Shown: piece after piece, positions 45,170 to 53,723 of the stretch
Numbering within the stretch: the first letter of the stretch is position 1
Layout: each line of letters opens with the position of its first letter
Assembly (NCBI RefSeq): GCF_003951285.1
Contig: NZ_RXFQ01000003.1
Location: 62,001 to 126,000, forward strand
Length of the DNA: 64,000 bases
DNA from: Variovorax beijingensis
GTDB taxonomy: Bacteria; Pseudomonadota; Gammaproteobacteria; Burkholderiales; Burkholderiaceae_C
Reading direction: 5' to 3'
The notes under the pieces: generated by a model
Seen by the model: the letters and a program-made list of their open reading frames with translations, nothing else
Told to the model about the DNA's origin: nothing
Databases searched by the model: none
Translations under genes and position numbers: made by a program

Positions 45170-45865
45170 ATGGCGCAAGTTTCACAGCGCACAGTTTTCA
45201 ACGGCTCGGCGCTTGTTCGCTTGCTTTCTCGGCTGACCGACGCCGACGTCCGCGAACCCCGGCAGGCCACCGCGGATCGATTGAGCCAATGGTTCGGCTG
45301 GACCGACGCCATCTCGCTGTCGGCGGCGCTCGATGGCGCCGTGGCGGCGGCGGCGCCTTCGCGCGCGCGGGCTTCCGCGAGCGCCGAGGAGCGCGAATGC
45401 GTCCGTGCGCGAGCCGCTTTGGCAAAAGCCGTGGCCGAAGACGGCGCTGTCGCGGCAGCCGTCGACTTCACGCCGTTTCGCCGCCGCCATCTCACGCTGC
45501 AACAGGCCATGGAAGCGGGCATCGGCCCGTTGCGCGGCCGTTTGCGGGCGCTGCTGGCGGCCAGGTCGCCAGCCATGGCCCGGCTCGCGGCCGTGGACGT
45601 GGTGATGGAGCAGGTGCTGGCGGCGCGCGAGCACAGCCTGCTCGCGTCCGTACCCGCGCTGCTCGAAAAGCATTTCACGCGCCTGCGCCAGGCCAGCCCG
45701 GAGACGATGGGCGAACCCGACGGCGAGGCGGGGGCCGGCGAGTGGCTGCATGTGTTCCGCAAGGACATGAAGAACGTGCTGCTCGCCGAACTCGATTTCC
45801 GATTTCAACCGGTCGAAGGGCTGCTCGAAGCCCTTCGCATGAGGCAACCAGAGTGCCATGAATAG
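45170..45865 (+). CDS. DUF3348 family protein
   Basis: A 231-residue cytoplasmic protein of the DUF3348 family, recognised from the start MAQVSQRTVFNGSALVRLLS, QWFGWTDAISLSAALDGAV and FRKDMKNVLLAELDFRFQPV near the end. It is helical, with no membrane segment. It is always found, to my knowledge, with DUF802, OmpA-like and DUF2894 genes in beta-proteobacteria; that order is kept here. Its stop overlaps the DUF802 start by 8 bases. The function is unknown; it may be a cytoplasmic partner of the motor-like membrane pair. Confidence 0.85.
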   Translation: MAQVSQRTVFNGSALVRLLSRLTDADVREPRQATADRLSQWFGWTDAISLSAALDGAVAAAAPSRARASASAEERECVRARAALAKAVAEDGAVAAAVDFTPFRRRHLTLQQAMEAGIGPLRGRLRALLAARSPAMARLAAVDVVMEQVLAAREHSLLASVPALLEKHFTRLRQASPETMGEPDGEAGAGEWLHVFRKDMKNVLLAELDFRFQPVEGLLEALRMRQPECHE

Positions 45866-47948
45866 ATTTCTTCACTACGCTGTTTTTGTCGCGGGCCTGG
45901 CCGCCGTCTGCTGGGTCGGGGCTGGATACATCGGCTCGCACACGCTGGCGCTCGCCGTCACGATGCTGGTCGGCGCGTTCTACCTGATGGGAGCGCTGGA
46001 GCTGCATCGCTTCCAGCAGGCCACCGCCACCTTGTCGCGTGCCGTGGCGGATCTTTCCGATCCGCCCGCGAGCCTGGGCGCCTGGCTCGACCGGCTGCAT
46101 CCCACGCTGCGCAACGCGGTGCGCCTTCGCATCGAGGGCGAGCGCGTCGGCCTGCCGGGCCCGGCGCTCACGCCGTACCTGGCCGGACTGCTGGTGCTGC
46201 TGGGCATGCTGGGCACCTTCCTCGGCATGGTGGTCACGCTGAATGGCACCGGCATGGCGCTGGAAAGCGCGACGGACCTGTCGGCCATCCGCGCCTCGCT
46301 GTCGGCGCCCGTGAAGGGACTGGGGCTGGCGTTCGGCACCTCGGTGGCTGGCGTGGCCGCTTCCGCGATGCTGGGGCTGGCCTCGGCGCTGTGCCGGCGC
46401 GAGCGGCTGCAGGCCGGTCAGATGCTCGACAGCAGGATCGCCACCACGCTGCGCGCCTACTCGCTGGCGCACCGGCGCGAGGCCTCGTTCCAGCTGCTCG
46501 AGCAGCAGGCCCACCAGATGCCGCGGCTGGTCGACCAGCTGCAGGCCATGATGGCGGCGATGGAGCGGCAGAGCCAGGCCCTGAACGAGCGCCTTGTCGC
46601 CGGCCAGGATCAGTTCCACACCAAGGCCGAGGCCGTGTATGCCGGGCTGGCTTCCTCGGTCGACCAGTCGCTCAAGCAGAGCCTGAGCGAAAGCGCGCGC
46701 CTCGCCGGCGCGACGATCCAGCCGGTGGTCGAGGCCACCATGGCGGGCATCGCGCGCGAGACGGCCTCGCTGCACGACACCGTGGCGCGCACCGTGCAGC
46801 AGCAGCTCGACGGCCTTTCGAGCCGCTTCGAGGCCACCACCGCCAGCGTGGCGGGCACCTGGCAGGCGGCGCTCGCCGAGCACCAGCGCAGCTCCGAGGC
46901 GCTGTCGAGCGACCTGCGCGCTTCGCATGACCGCTTTGCCGAAACCTTCGAGCAGCGTTCGGCCTCGCTGGTGGAGGGCGTCTCGGCCCGGCTGGAAAGA
47001 ACGGCGGCCGGCGTGTCGGACACCTGGGGCAGCGCGCTCGCGCAGCACCAGCGCGTCAGCGAAAAGCTGTCGCAGGAGGCGCAGCAGTCGCTCGTCGCGG
47101 CGGCGGCCGGCTTCGAGCAGCACTCGGCATCGCTGCTGCGCACCGTGGAAGAGGCGCATGCCACGCTGCAGGCCGACATCGCAGCGCGCGACGAGCAGCG
47201 TCTGTCGGCCTGGACGCAGGCGCTGGCCACGGTGTCGGCATCGCTGCAGCAGGAGTGGCAGCAGGCCGGCGCACACACGGCGGACCAGCAGCAGCAGCTC
47301 TTCGACGCGCTCGCGCAGACCGCGCGCGACATGTCCACCCAGGCCGAGGCACACGCGAAGAACACGGTCGGCGAGATCGCCCGGCTGCTGCAGGCCGCAT
47401 CGGAAGCGCCGCGGGTGGCGGCCGAAGTGGTGGCCGAGCTGCGCCAGAAGCTGTCCGACAGCATGGCGCGCGACAACGCGATGCTGGAAGAACGCAGCCG
47501 CATCATGGAAACGCTCGGAACCCTGCTCGATGCCGTGAACCACGCCTCCACCGAGCAGCGCTCGGCGGTCGATGCGCTGGTCGGTGCATCGGCGGACGTG
47601 CTGGACCGCGTGGGCAGCCGCTTCACCGACAAGGTCGACGAGGAAACCGGAAAGATGGCCGCGGTCGCCGCGCAGATCACCGGCAGTGCCGTCGAAGTGG
47701 CAAGCCTTGGCGAGGCCTTCGGCTTTGCCGTGCAGCTGTTCAGCGAATCGAACGACAAGCTGGTGGCCCACCTGCAGCGCGTCGAGGGCGCGCTGGGCAA
47801 GTCCATCGCGCGCAGCGACGAGCAGCTGGCCTACTACGTCGCGCAGGCGAGGGAAGTCATCGACCTGAGCATCATGTCGCAGAAGCAGATCGTCGAAGAC
47901 CTGCAGCAGATCGCGAGCCGGCAGGCCGCCGTGGGCAGCGAAGCGTGA
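45858..47948 (+). CDS. DUF802 protein: MotA/TolQ-like membrane protein with long coiled-coil tail
   Basis: A 696-residue inner-membrane protein. Two hydrophobic segments (residues ~7-25 and 29-46) are followed by two more (~105-130, GLLVLLGMLGTFLGMVVTL; ~150-172, VKGLGLAFGTSVAGVAASAM). The LLGMLGTFLG and GLAFGTS elements are those of MotA/TolQ/ExbB proton-channel proteins. Residues ~190-690 form a very long helical tail rich in Ala, Gln and Glu with methyl-accepting-like and DUF802 repeats. This layout resembles ZorA of the Zorya defence system. The stop shares a base with the OmpA-like start (TGATG). Confidence 0.87.
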   Translation: MNRFLHYAVFVAGLAAVCWVGAGYIGSHTLALAVTMLVGAFYLMGALELHRFQQATATLSRAVADLSDPPASLGAWLDRLHPTLRNAVRLRIEGERVGLPGPALTPYLAGLLVLLGMLGTFLGMVVTLNGTGMALESATDLSAIRASLSAPVKGLGLAFGTSVAGVAASAMLGLASALCRRERLQAGQMLDSRIATTLRAYSLAHRREASFQLLEQQAHQMPRLVDQLQAMMAAMERQSQALNERLVAGQDQFHTKAEAVYAGLASSVDQSLKQSLSESARLAGATIQPVVEATMAGIARETASLHDTVARTVQQQLDGLSSRFEATTASVAGTWQAALAEHQRSSEALSSDLRASHDRFAETFEQRSASLVEGVSARLERTAAGVSDTWGSALAQHQRVSEKLSQEAQQSLVAAAAGFEQHSASLLRTVEEAHATLQADIAARDEQRLSAWTQALATVSASLQQEWQQAGAHTADQQQQLFDALAQTARDMSTQAEAHAKNTVGEIARLLQAASEAPRVAAEVVAELRQKLSDSMARDNAMLEERSRIMETLGTLLDAVNHASTEQRSAVDALVGASADVLDRVGSRFTDKVDEETGKMAAVAAQITGSAVEVASLGEAFGFAVQLFSESNDKLVAHLQRVEGALGKSIARSDEQLAYYVAQAREVIDLSIMSQKQIVEDLQQIASRQAAVGSEA

Positions 47949-48604
47949 TGCGCGACGATCTCGACGCCGGCCTGGAGCCGAGCGTGCCGGTGTGGGCGGT
48001 CTTCGGCGACCTGATGTCGGGGCTGGTCGGTGCCTTCGTGCTGATCCTCGTGGGCGCGCTCGGCATGCAGCTGGACCTGGCGGCCAGGCTGCAGGCCGAA
48101 GTGCAGCAGCGCCAGGCGGAGACGCAGCGCCGCGAGGCGCTCGAGCAGGCGCTGGCCGGGCCGCTCGCGGCGGGCCGCGTCACGCTGAACAACGGGCGCA
48201 TCGGCATCAGCGGCAGCGTGCTGTTCGCCTTCAACTCGGCCGACCTGCAGCCCGAAGGCCGGCAAGTGCTCAAGAGCCTGGCCGCGCCCGTGGGCGCCTA
48301 CCTGCGGGCGCGCGACGAGGTCCTGATGGTGAGCGGCTTCACCGACGACCGGCAGATGCGGCAGTCGAAGGACGGCAACCGGCCGTTCGCCGACAACTGG
48401 GAGCTCTCGGCCCAGCGCGCATTGACCGTGACGCGGGCCTTGATCGAGGAGGGCGTTCCCTCGTCATCGGTGTTTGCCGCGGCCTTCGGCTCCGAGCAGG
48501 CGGTGGCGTCCAATGCCGATGCCGAAGGGCGCGCGAAGAACCGGCGCGTAGAGATGGCGCCCACGCCCAGGCAGGCTGGCGCCGGCACCAAGTCCCGTGA
48601 GTAG
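47948..48604 (+). CDS. OmpA/MotB-like protein, partner of the DUF802 protein
   Basis: A 218-residue protein with one N-terminal membrane helix (VWAVFGDLMSGLVGAFVLIL) and a C-terminal OmpA peptidoglycan-binding domain (~90-205: FNSADLQPEGRQVLKSLAAP, FTDDRQ, NWELSAQRALTVTRALIEEG, GRAKNRRVEM). Asp21 at the start of the helix sits where MotB and ExbD/TolR carry their proton-binding Asp. A short coiled coil links the parts. With the DUF802 protein it should form a cell-wall-anchored, ion-driven stator-like unit. The start is chosen from the overlap with the DUF802 stop. Confidence 0.88.
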   Translation: MRDDLDAGLEPSVPVWAVFGDLMSGLVGAFVLILVGALGMQLDLAARLQAEVQQRQAETQRREALEQALAGPLAAGRVTLNNGRIGISGSVLFAFNSADLQPEGRQVLKSLAAPVGAYLRARDEVLMVSGFTDDRQMRQSKDGNRPFADNWELSAQRALTVTRALIEEGVPSSSVFAAAFGSEQAVASNADAEGRAKNRRVEMAPTPRQAGAGTKSRE

Positions 48605-49259
48605 CGGCAGTCGCATGGACCCGGCGGCGGTGCTCGATGCATGGCGCGCGCAAGGCGGGCATCGCCGTGATCCCGTGCGCTTTCGCTTCATCGAGGCGCT
48701 TGCGAGGCGCGCGGCTGTCCATGAAGGCGATGCGCGGCGCATGCTCGACGAGCGGCTGGCCGCGCTGCTGGCGGCGTATCGCGAGAAGCTTGAAAAGGCC
48801 CAGTGCGTTGACAGTGCTTCGGCCGTTCCAGATGGCAGCGCGAAACAGGCGGCCCGTCTTGCCCGCGGGCCGCTCGCGGAACTCGTGGAGCACATGGCGC
48901 GGCAGGCGCCGCTGCAAGGCGATGGCGCGGCGGCCGACGACGCTGCACCCGCCACCCCCGAGCTCAAGACGCTGCGCTACTTCAGGAGCACGTGGTCGCG
49001 GCTCAGTGCCGACCGGCGGTTGACGCAGTCGCTGGCCAAGGTGCCGGAGAACGCGGGCCCGCTCAACTCGCACCACCTGGTGCACCGGTCCCTCATGCTG
49101 ATGCACGAGCTGTCGCCCGAATACCTCAACCGGTTCATGTCGTACGTCGACACCTTGATGTGGGTCGATCAGCTGAACGCCAGCAACGGCCCGGCGGCGG
49201 CCGCGAATGCGCCGCGCGCCGAAGGCCAGAAGAAAACAACGCGCGGCAAGCCGGGCTGA
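48597..49259 (+). CDS. DUF2894 family protein
   Basis: A 220-residue cytoplasmic protein of the DUF2894 family: MDPAAVLDAWRAQGGHRRDP near the start, the helical FRFIEALARRAAVHEGDARR, and LKTLRYFRSTWSRLSADRRL plus MLMHELSPEYLNRFMSYVDT in the C-terminal half. The start is GTG at 48597, overlapping the OmpA-like stop by 8 bases; an ATG at 48615 is an alternative. It completes the four-gene block. Function is unknown. The basic tail KKTTRGKPG is probably disordered. Confidence 0.85.
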   Translation: MSSGSRMDPAAVLDAWRAQGGHRRDPVRFRFIEALARRAAVHEGDARRMLDERLAALLAAYREKLEKAQCVDSASAVPDGSAKQAARLARGPLAELVEHMARQAPLQGDGAAADDAAPATPELKTLRYFRSTWSRLSADRRLTQSLAKVPENAGPLNSHHLVHRSLMLMHELSPEYLNRFMSYVDTLMWVDQLNASNGPAAAANAPRAEGQKKTTRGKPG

Positions 49260-49292
49260 TCTGCGCCTGCTTTCGCTCCTGCTTTGCAGCGG

Positions 49293-49604
49293 CTAGCGAA
49301 GCCCGTGCGCCCGGATCACGGCCTTGAGCCGCCGCACCTCGTGCTGCAGGTCGAGGATCAGCGCAGCGGCATCGAGGCCCACGCCAAAGTCGCGCTCCAG
49401 GCGGCGCGCCTCGAGCGCGCATTGCAGGTCGGTGCTCGAGAACCGCCAGTGCTCGGGCGGCGCCTCGGCCGTGGATATCTGCACGATGCCCACCTCGACG
49501 AGCTGCACCACCCACTCGGTATCGGCGCCGCAGGCATGGGCCAGCTCGCTGGCGGCGAGCGGCTGCGAAGCACTGATGGCTGTTGTCACGGAAACGGTCG
49601 CCAT
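49293..49604 (-). CDS. cbpM: chaperone modulator CbpM
   Basis: A 103-residue MerR-like protein, recognised as CbpM from ELAHACGADTEWVVQLVEVG, HWRFSSTDLQCALEARRLER, FGVGLDAAALILDLQHEVRR. CbpM binds the J-domain of CbpA and blocks its co-chaperone action on DnaK. It follows cbpA by only 2 bases, the usual order. Length is normal. Confidence 0.92.
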   Translation of the reverse strand: MATVSVTTAISASQPLAASELAHACGADTEWVVQLVEVGIVQISTAEAPPEHWRFSSTDLQCALEARRLERDFGVGLDAAALILDLQHEVRRLKAVIRAHGLR

Positions 49605-49606
49605 GC

Positions 49607-50569
49607 TCACACTCCCAGATGCTGGCGTGGGTTGAACGAAGCGGACGCCTGCGCCAGCTGCTCGTAAGCCTTGCGCGCGGCTTCGCTGTCGGCCGGCGGC
49701 AGCGCGATCTCGAGCAGCAGGTACAGGTCGCCGGTCTGCTTGCCGGCCAGGCCGCGGCCCTTGAGCCGCAGCTTGAGGCCGCTGCGCGCGTTGCGCGGCA
49801 CGGTCACCTCGACGACGCCGCCGGTGGGCACGGGCACCTTGACCTGCGCACCGAGCGCGGCTTCGGTCGGCGTGACGGGCAAGGTCATGTAGAGGTCGCG
49901 TTCCTCGATGCGATAGAGCCTGTGCGGTGCGATGCGCACCTCCAGGTACAGATCGCCCGCGGGTTCGCCGCCATGGCCGGGCATGCCCTGGCCAGCGAGC
50001 CGGATGAACTGCCCCGGATGCACGCCCGGCGGAATCTTGACGCTGAGCGTGCGCGTCTTGAAGGTGGGCCGGCCCTGCGCGTCGAGCTCCTGCGCGCGCA
50101 GCGTGATCTCGCGCTCGGCGCCGTTGAGCGCATCCTCGAGCGCGATCTCGATGGCCGCATGATGGTCTTCGCCGCGTGCACGGTAGTTGCGCCTTGCCGC
50201 GCCGCGCCGCTCGGCCTCGCCGAAGAGCGACGAAAAGAATTCGCTGAATTCGGCGTGGTCGGCCGGGCCCTGGTTCGGCCCGCGGTGGAATTCGAAGCCG
50301 GCGTCCCAGCCCGGCGGCGGCTGGAAGTCGCCCTCGGGACGGCCGCCGCGCGCCACGCGGTCGGCCAGCGCGTCGTAGGCGGCACGCTTTTCCTTGTCGC
50401 GCAGCACGTCGTTGGCTTCGTTGATGTCGCGCATGCGCTTCTCGGCGTCGGGCTCCTTGCTGACGTCGGGGTGGTACTTGCGCGCGAGCTTGCGGTAGGC
50501 CTTGCGCACCTCGTCGTCGGACGCGGTGCGGTCGATGCCCAGGGCGCTGTAGTAGTCCTTGAATTCCAT
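49607..50569 (-). CDS. cbpA: curved DNA-binding protein / DnaJ-type co-chaperone CbpA
   Basis: A 320-residue DnaJ-like protein. The N-terminal J-domain (1-68) has the His-Pro-Asp motif in KLARKYHPDVSKEPDAEKR. A Gly/Phe-rich linker follows (~85-125), then two C-terminal beta domains (~130-315), without the zinc-finger region of DnaJ. It stimulates DnaK and binds nucleoid DNA in stationary phase. It is cotranscribed with cbpM. Length and order are normal. Confidence 0.94.
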   Translation of the reverse strand: MEFKDYYSALGIDRTASDDEVRKAYRKLARKYHPDVSKEPDAEKRMRDINEANDVLRDKEKRAAYDALADRVARGGRPEGDFQPPPGWDAGFEFHRGPNQGPADHAEFSEFFSSLFGEAERRGAARRNYRARGEDHHAAIEIALEDALNGAEREITLRAQELDAQGRPTFKTRTLSVKIPPGVHPGQFIRLAGQGMPGHGGEPAGDLYLEVRIAPHRLYRIEERDLYMTLPVTPTEAALGAQVKVPVPTGGVVEVTVPRNARSGLKLRLKGRGLAGKQTGDLYLLLEIALPPADSEAARKAYEQLAQASASFNPRQHLGV

Positions 50570-50614
50570 GTTTTTCGGTGGTGTGGATGCCGAACGGTAC
50601 GCCTGCCGGCCGCT

Positions 50615-51256
50615 TCAGGCCAGGCTCGAATCGCCGTCGGCATGCCGCAGCAGCGGCGTCACGGCCCATGTGGGGCCGCTGCGCGAAAAACGCAATGGCT
50701 GCGCATTGCCGAGCAGGGCCAGGTCGATGGGCAGGCCGATCAGCGCCGCCAGTGCGTAGAGCGTGCCCCCGTGGGCCACCACCAGCACCGGCGCGGGCTG
50801 CGCCAGCGCAGCGTCCAGCGCGAGCCGCTTGCGGGCCACGAACTGGGCCAGGGTTTCGCCGCCTTCGGGCTCGCAGGCCCAGTCGATCTCGGCCGACGAG
50901 GTGCCGATGAGCGCGCCGAAGTTGCGCTCGCGCAGGGCCGCCTGCGGCGTGGGCACGAGGCGAAGCACGGTGGCCACGGCATGCGCCGTGTCGTGCGCGC
51001 GGCGGGCGTCGCTGCAGACGATGGTGCGGATCGGCTCGCCCGCCAGCAGCTGGGCGGCGCGCGCGGCCTGCTGCAGGCCGAGCTCGCTCAGCGGCTCGTC
51101 CACGGCCTGGAAGATGCGCTGCGCATTGCGGCCGGTCTGGCCGTGGCGCAGGAAGTAGAAGTGGTCGCAGGCCGGTGCCAGCGGCTGCTCGGCGGCAATG
51201 CGGACCAGCTGGTCGAGGCCGGTGGCCGCGCCGTGGGGGAAAGGTGCCTTTGACAT
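50615..51256 (-). CDS. histidine phosphatase family protein
   Basis: A 213-residue protein of the phosphoglycerate-mutase-like superfamily. The catalytic Arg-His-Gly lies in FYFLRHGQTGRNAQRIFQ, the acid/base region in ALRERNFGALIGTSSAEID, and the second catalytic His in VLVVAHGGTLYALAALIG. The substrate is unknown; such proteins include CobC, SixA and nonspecific phosphatases. The first ~30 residues before the beta strand are unusual but within range. It lies in the same direction as cbpA upstream and is 14 bases from the GST gene. Confidence 0.88.
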   Translation of the reverse strand: MSKAPFPHGAATGLDQLVRIAAEQPLAPACDHFYFLRHGQTGRNAQRIFQAVDEPLSELGLQQAARAAQLLAGEPIRTIVCSDARRAHDTAHAVATVLRLVPTPQAALRERNFGALIGTSSAEIDWACEPEGGETLAQFVARKRLALDAALAQPAPVLVVAHGGTLYALAALIGLPIDLALLGNAQPLRFSRSGPTWAVTPLLRHADGDSSLA

Positions 51257-51270
51257 GGGTGGAGTGTGGC

Positions 51271-51849
51271 TCAGCCGAACTTCATGCCCTTGGGGCGCGC
51301 CTGCAGGCGATTGATGTAGGCATCGATCTTGGGCCGGTTCGAGCGCCCGCCGAAGGCGCGGTGCCAGATGAACATCGAACCGATCATCACGTCGACCGCG
51401 GTGAACTGCGCACCGAAGAGATACGGGCCATCGCCCAGTTCGCGCTCCACCGCATCCTTGGCCTCCTCGAAATTGGTCCAGCCGCGCGCGCTGTTGTCGC
51501 TGTGCAGCCCGAGCAGGCTGTCGCCCATCGAGGGTTCGAGCTGCGCCGTCGAATAGACCATCAGCGACAGGTAGCGGCCCCGGTCGGGCGAGCCCACCGG
51601 CGGGGCCAGTCCGGCCTCGGGAAACTTCTCGGCCACGTACATGCAGATGGCCGCGTTCTCGAACACGCGGGTGCCGCCGTCGACCAGTGCCGGCAGCTTG
51701 CCCGAGGGGTTGATCTTCAGGTACTCGGGCTTCTTGTGCGCCTTCTCCTTGATGAGGGTCGGCACGATCTCGTAGTCCACGCCGGCTTCGTCGAGCATCC
51801 ATTTCGCAACCTGCGAGCGGCTTTGCGGATCGAAATACAGCTTCATCAT
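51271..51849 (-). CDS. glutathione S-transferase family protein
   Basis: A 192-residue protein with an N-terminal thioredoxin-like domain (MMKLYFDPQSRSQVAKWMLD, NPSGKLPALVDGGTRVFENA) and a C-terminal helical domain (VYSTAQLEPSMGDSLLGLHS, FGAQFTAVDVMIGSMFIW). The Ser after Pro-Gln is the probable glutathione-activating residue. There are two adjacent ATG codons (51849, 51846). The role is not specific: detoxification or glutathione-dependent reduction. It lies 34 bases from the PssA-like gene upstream on the same strand. Confidence 0.9.
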   Translation of the reverse strand: MMKLYFDPQSRSQVAKWMLDEAGVDYEIVPTLIKEKAHKKPEYLKINPSGKLPALVDGGTRVFENAAICMYVAEKFPEAGLAPPVGSPDRGRYLSLMVYSTAQLEPSMGDSLLGLHSDNSARGWTNFEEAKDAVERELGDGPYLFGAQFTAVDVMIGSMFIWHRAFGGRSNRPKIDAYINRLQARPKGMKFG

Positions 51850-51883
51850 TGGAAGGGGCTCCTTGGAATGGATGGACAGACGG

Positions 51884-52525
51884 TCAGAACTTGGGAATTC
51901 GCAGCGTCTTGCTGATCATCAGCGTGCCCGACAGCGCGAAGAGCAGCGTGAGCGGATGCAGCTGCCAGGGCCCGAGCATCCAGGCGCCGCCCCACACCGC
52001 ATCGCCGATGCGGCCCTGCCAGGCGGCCCAGGCCAGCACGCCGACCAGCACCACGCTGGTGGGAATGGGCGTGCCTTCGAAATACTTGACCTTGTCGGCG
52101 CCCGCGGAAAGCGCCTCGGCCGTGACGTTGTAGCGCGCGAGCCGGCTCACGCCGCAACACACGAAATAAATCAGCAGCACGCAGTCCCAGCCGCCGTCCA
52201 GGCCCGCGGCAAAGGCCAGAGCGGCCGGCGCCACGCCAAAGGAGATCACGTCGGCCAGCGAATCGAGTTCGCGTCCCAGCGCGGAATGCGTTTGCCGCCA
52301 GCGCGCGATGCGCCCGTCGAACACGTCGAACACGAAGGCCGCGGGCGCGAGCGCCGCGGCCCAGAGGAATTGCGCGAGCGACTGGCTCGCCATGAAGGCC
52401 ATCGAAAGGAACACCGCGCCCACCCCGCACGCCGCGTTGCCGAGCGTGAATGCGTCGGCCAGGTGAAAGCCGCGGATCATCGAGAAATGCTTGCGGACCG
52501 GGACGGGGGAAGGGGTGGTGGCCAT
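51884..52525 (-). CDS. CDP-alcohol phosphatidyltransferase, PssA-like
   Basis: A 213-residue integral membrane enzyme. The CDP-alcohol phosphatidyltransferase signature Asp-x2-Asp-Gly-x2-Ala-Arg-x8-Gly-x3-Asp-x3-Asp is complete (FDVFDGRIARW, then GRELDSLADVISFG). The SLADVISFGVAPA stretch is typical of phosphatidylserine synthase (CDP-diacylglycerol-serine O-phosphatidyltransferase). About six membrane segments are visible. It would make phosphatidylserine at the inner membrane, the precursor of phosphatidylethanolamine. A psd gene is not nearby. Confidence 0.87.
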   Translation of the reverse strand: MATTPSPVPVRKHFSMIRGFHLADAFTLGNAACGVGAVFLSMAFMASQSLAQFLWAAALAPAAFVFDVFDGRIARWRQTHSALGRELDSLADVISFGVAPAALAFAAGLDGGWDCVLLIYFVCCGVSRLARYNVTAEALSAGADKVKYFEGTPIPTSVVLVGVLAWAAWQGRIGDAVWGGAWMLGPWQLHPLTLLFALSGTLMISKTLRIPKF

Positions 52526-52650
52526 GGGGGTGCTTCGGAGTCGGCGAATGCTCCGCACCTTAACGCAAGCGCGGGCGCTTGCCTGTAGTCGCCATCCGAC
52601 TCCGGAGGGGGCCGGCCGCGCCGGATGGGGCGGCGCGGCCTTTCGCCCGC

Positions 52651-53187
52651 TCAGGCCGCAAGCCGTTCGTCGTAGGCCTTTTCGAGTGCCGCATGGTTGG
52701 TCCAGAACCCCCGCGGCTTGCGGCCGTGCAGCAGGTCGTCGAGCACGTCGAGGTGGGCGTGCCAGCCGCTGGAGACGCTGAGGGTTTCCTTGCGATCGGG
52801 CAGGCGCCGGTGCGTGAGCACGAGGTGGGTGGCGTCGCCCTCTTGCGTGAATTCGAAGCTGACCTGCGAGGCGGTGGCGCTTTCGCTGCCCCAGCTGATG
52901 GTCAGGCGCTTCAGCGGCTCGAATTCGACGACCCGCGATTTCTGGAGGATGGGGCTGCGGCAGGCGCTGAAGCGCTCGGGGGCCACTTCGCCGGAGAGCC
53001 GGGTGTGGTCGAAGCGCAGCTCGAACACGCTGCCGGGCTCCTCGGCCATGGTGCCGCCGGCCAGCCAGGCGGCGCGCTTGTCGGGGTCGACGAAATAGGC
53101 CCACACGCGCTCGACGGAGGCGGGCAGGGTGCGCTCCATGCGCAGGGTACCGGGTTCGAGCAGGGTTCCGAGTTGGCTCTTGGTCAT
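52651..53187 (-). CDS. SRPBCC/AHSA1 family protein
   Basis: A 178-residue START-like protein of the activator-of-Hsp90-ATPase (AHSA1) type: MERTLPASVERVWAYFVDPD, SRVVEFEPLKRLTISWG and a C-terminal GWHAHLDVLDDLLHGRKPRG. It forms a hydrophobic cavity, but the ligand is unknown. It lies 29 bases after an ArsR gene, a very common pair in which the ArsR protein controls its partner. There is no signal peptide. ATG at 53187 is used because the family begins close to it. Confidence 0.88.
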   Translation of the reverse strand: MTKSQLGTLLEPGTLRMERTLPASVERVWAYFVDPDKRAAWLAGGTMAEEPGSVFELRFDHTRLSGEVAPERFSACRSPILQKSRVVEFEPLKRLTISWGSESATASQVSFEFTQEGDATHLVLTHRRLPDRKETLSVSSGWHAHLDVLDDLLHGRKPRGFWTNHAALEKAYDERLAA

Positions 53188-53216
53188 GGCTTGCTCCTTG
53201 AAAAAGAATGGGGACT

Positions 53217-53576
53217 TCACTTGCCGCGGGATGCTTTGCGCCGCAGTTCCTTCTCCAGCGCGTCCAGATGGTTGTTCCAGAAGCCTTCGTAGTAGCGCAG
53301 CCATGCGTTGGCCGATGCGAGCGCCGCCGGCTCCAGCCGGCAGACGTGCGCGCGGCCCTGCACCGTGCGGGAAACCAGGCCCGCGCGCTCCAGCGCCTTG
53401 ACGTGCTTGGATGCGCCCGCGAACGACATGCGAAACGGCGCGCCGAGCTCGCCCACGCTGCATTCGCCCTGGGCCAGCAGCTGCAGCATGGTGCGGCGCG
53501 TGCTGTCGGCCAGGGCATGGAACACGGCGTCGAGCCGTTCGTCATCTAGTTCAACCATGAGGTTGAATATAGTCAT
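53217..53576 (-). CDS. ArsR family transcriptional regulator
   Basis: A 119-residue winged helix protein: ADSTRRTMLQLLAQGECSVG, helix-turn-helix GAPFRMSFAGASKHVKALER and wing LVSRTVQGRAHVCRLEPAAL. There is no metal-binding ELCVCDL motif, so it belongs to the group paired with SRPBCC partners rather than the metal sensors. Its start is at ATG 53576 or the internal ATG at 53558. Two identical dyads (53550-53567, 53589-53608) lie over and just before its start, which predicts autorepression. Confidence 0.88.
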   Translation of the reverse strand: MTIFNLMVELDDERLDAVFHALADSTRRTMLQLLAQGECSVGELGAPFRMSFAGASKHVKALERAGLVSRTVQGRAHVCRLEPAALASANAWLRYYEGFWNNHLDALEKELRRKASRGK

Positions 53577-53608
53577 GCCTCAAAAATAATTCAACCGATA
53601 AGTTGAAT
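53550..53608. promoter_or_regulatory. paired ArsR operators TTCAAC-N6-GTTGAA
   Basis: TTCAAC-N6-GTTGAA occurs at 53550-53567 and again at 53590-53607, where it extends to ATTCAAC/GTTGAAT (53589-53608). The centres are exactly 40 bases apart, about four helical turns, so two dimers would sit on one face of the DNA. The first copy covers the ArsR start region, the second the gap toward the divergent beta-lactamase gene. Confidence 0.75.
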
Positions 53609-53723
53609 GATTTTTGCGGTTACACCCGATACAGGCGAGACGCGGCTGCGCCGCCCGGCGCTGGAGCCTGCGCGATGGCGCTCCTACGATGGCCGTCGTT
53701 CCATCCACTCGCAGAAAAAATCA

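Noticed and set aside
45675-47771. A 698-codon minus-strand frame opposite the DUF802 gene
   Set aside because: Antisense shadow; the plus-strand gene has membrane segments and overlaps neatly with its neighbours.
45170-49259. Complete Zorya defence system
   Set aside because: The ZorA/ZorB-like pair is present, but no ZorC, ZorD helicase or ZorE nuclease gene lies beside it, so only resemblance is claimed.
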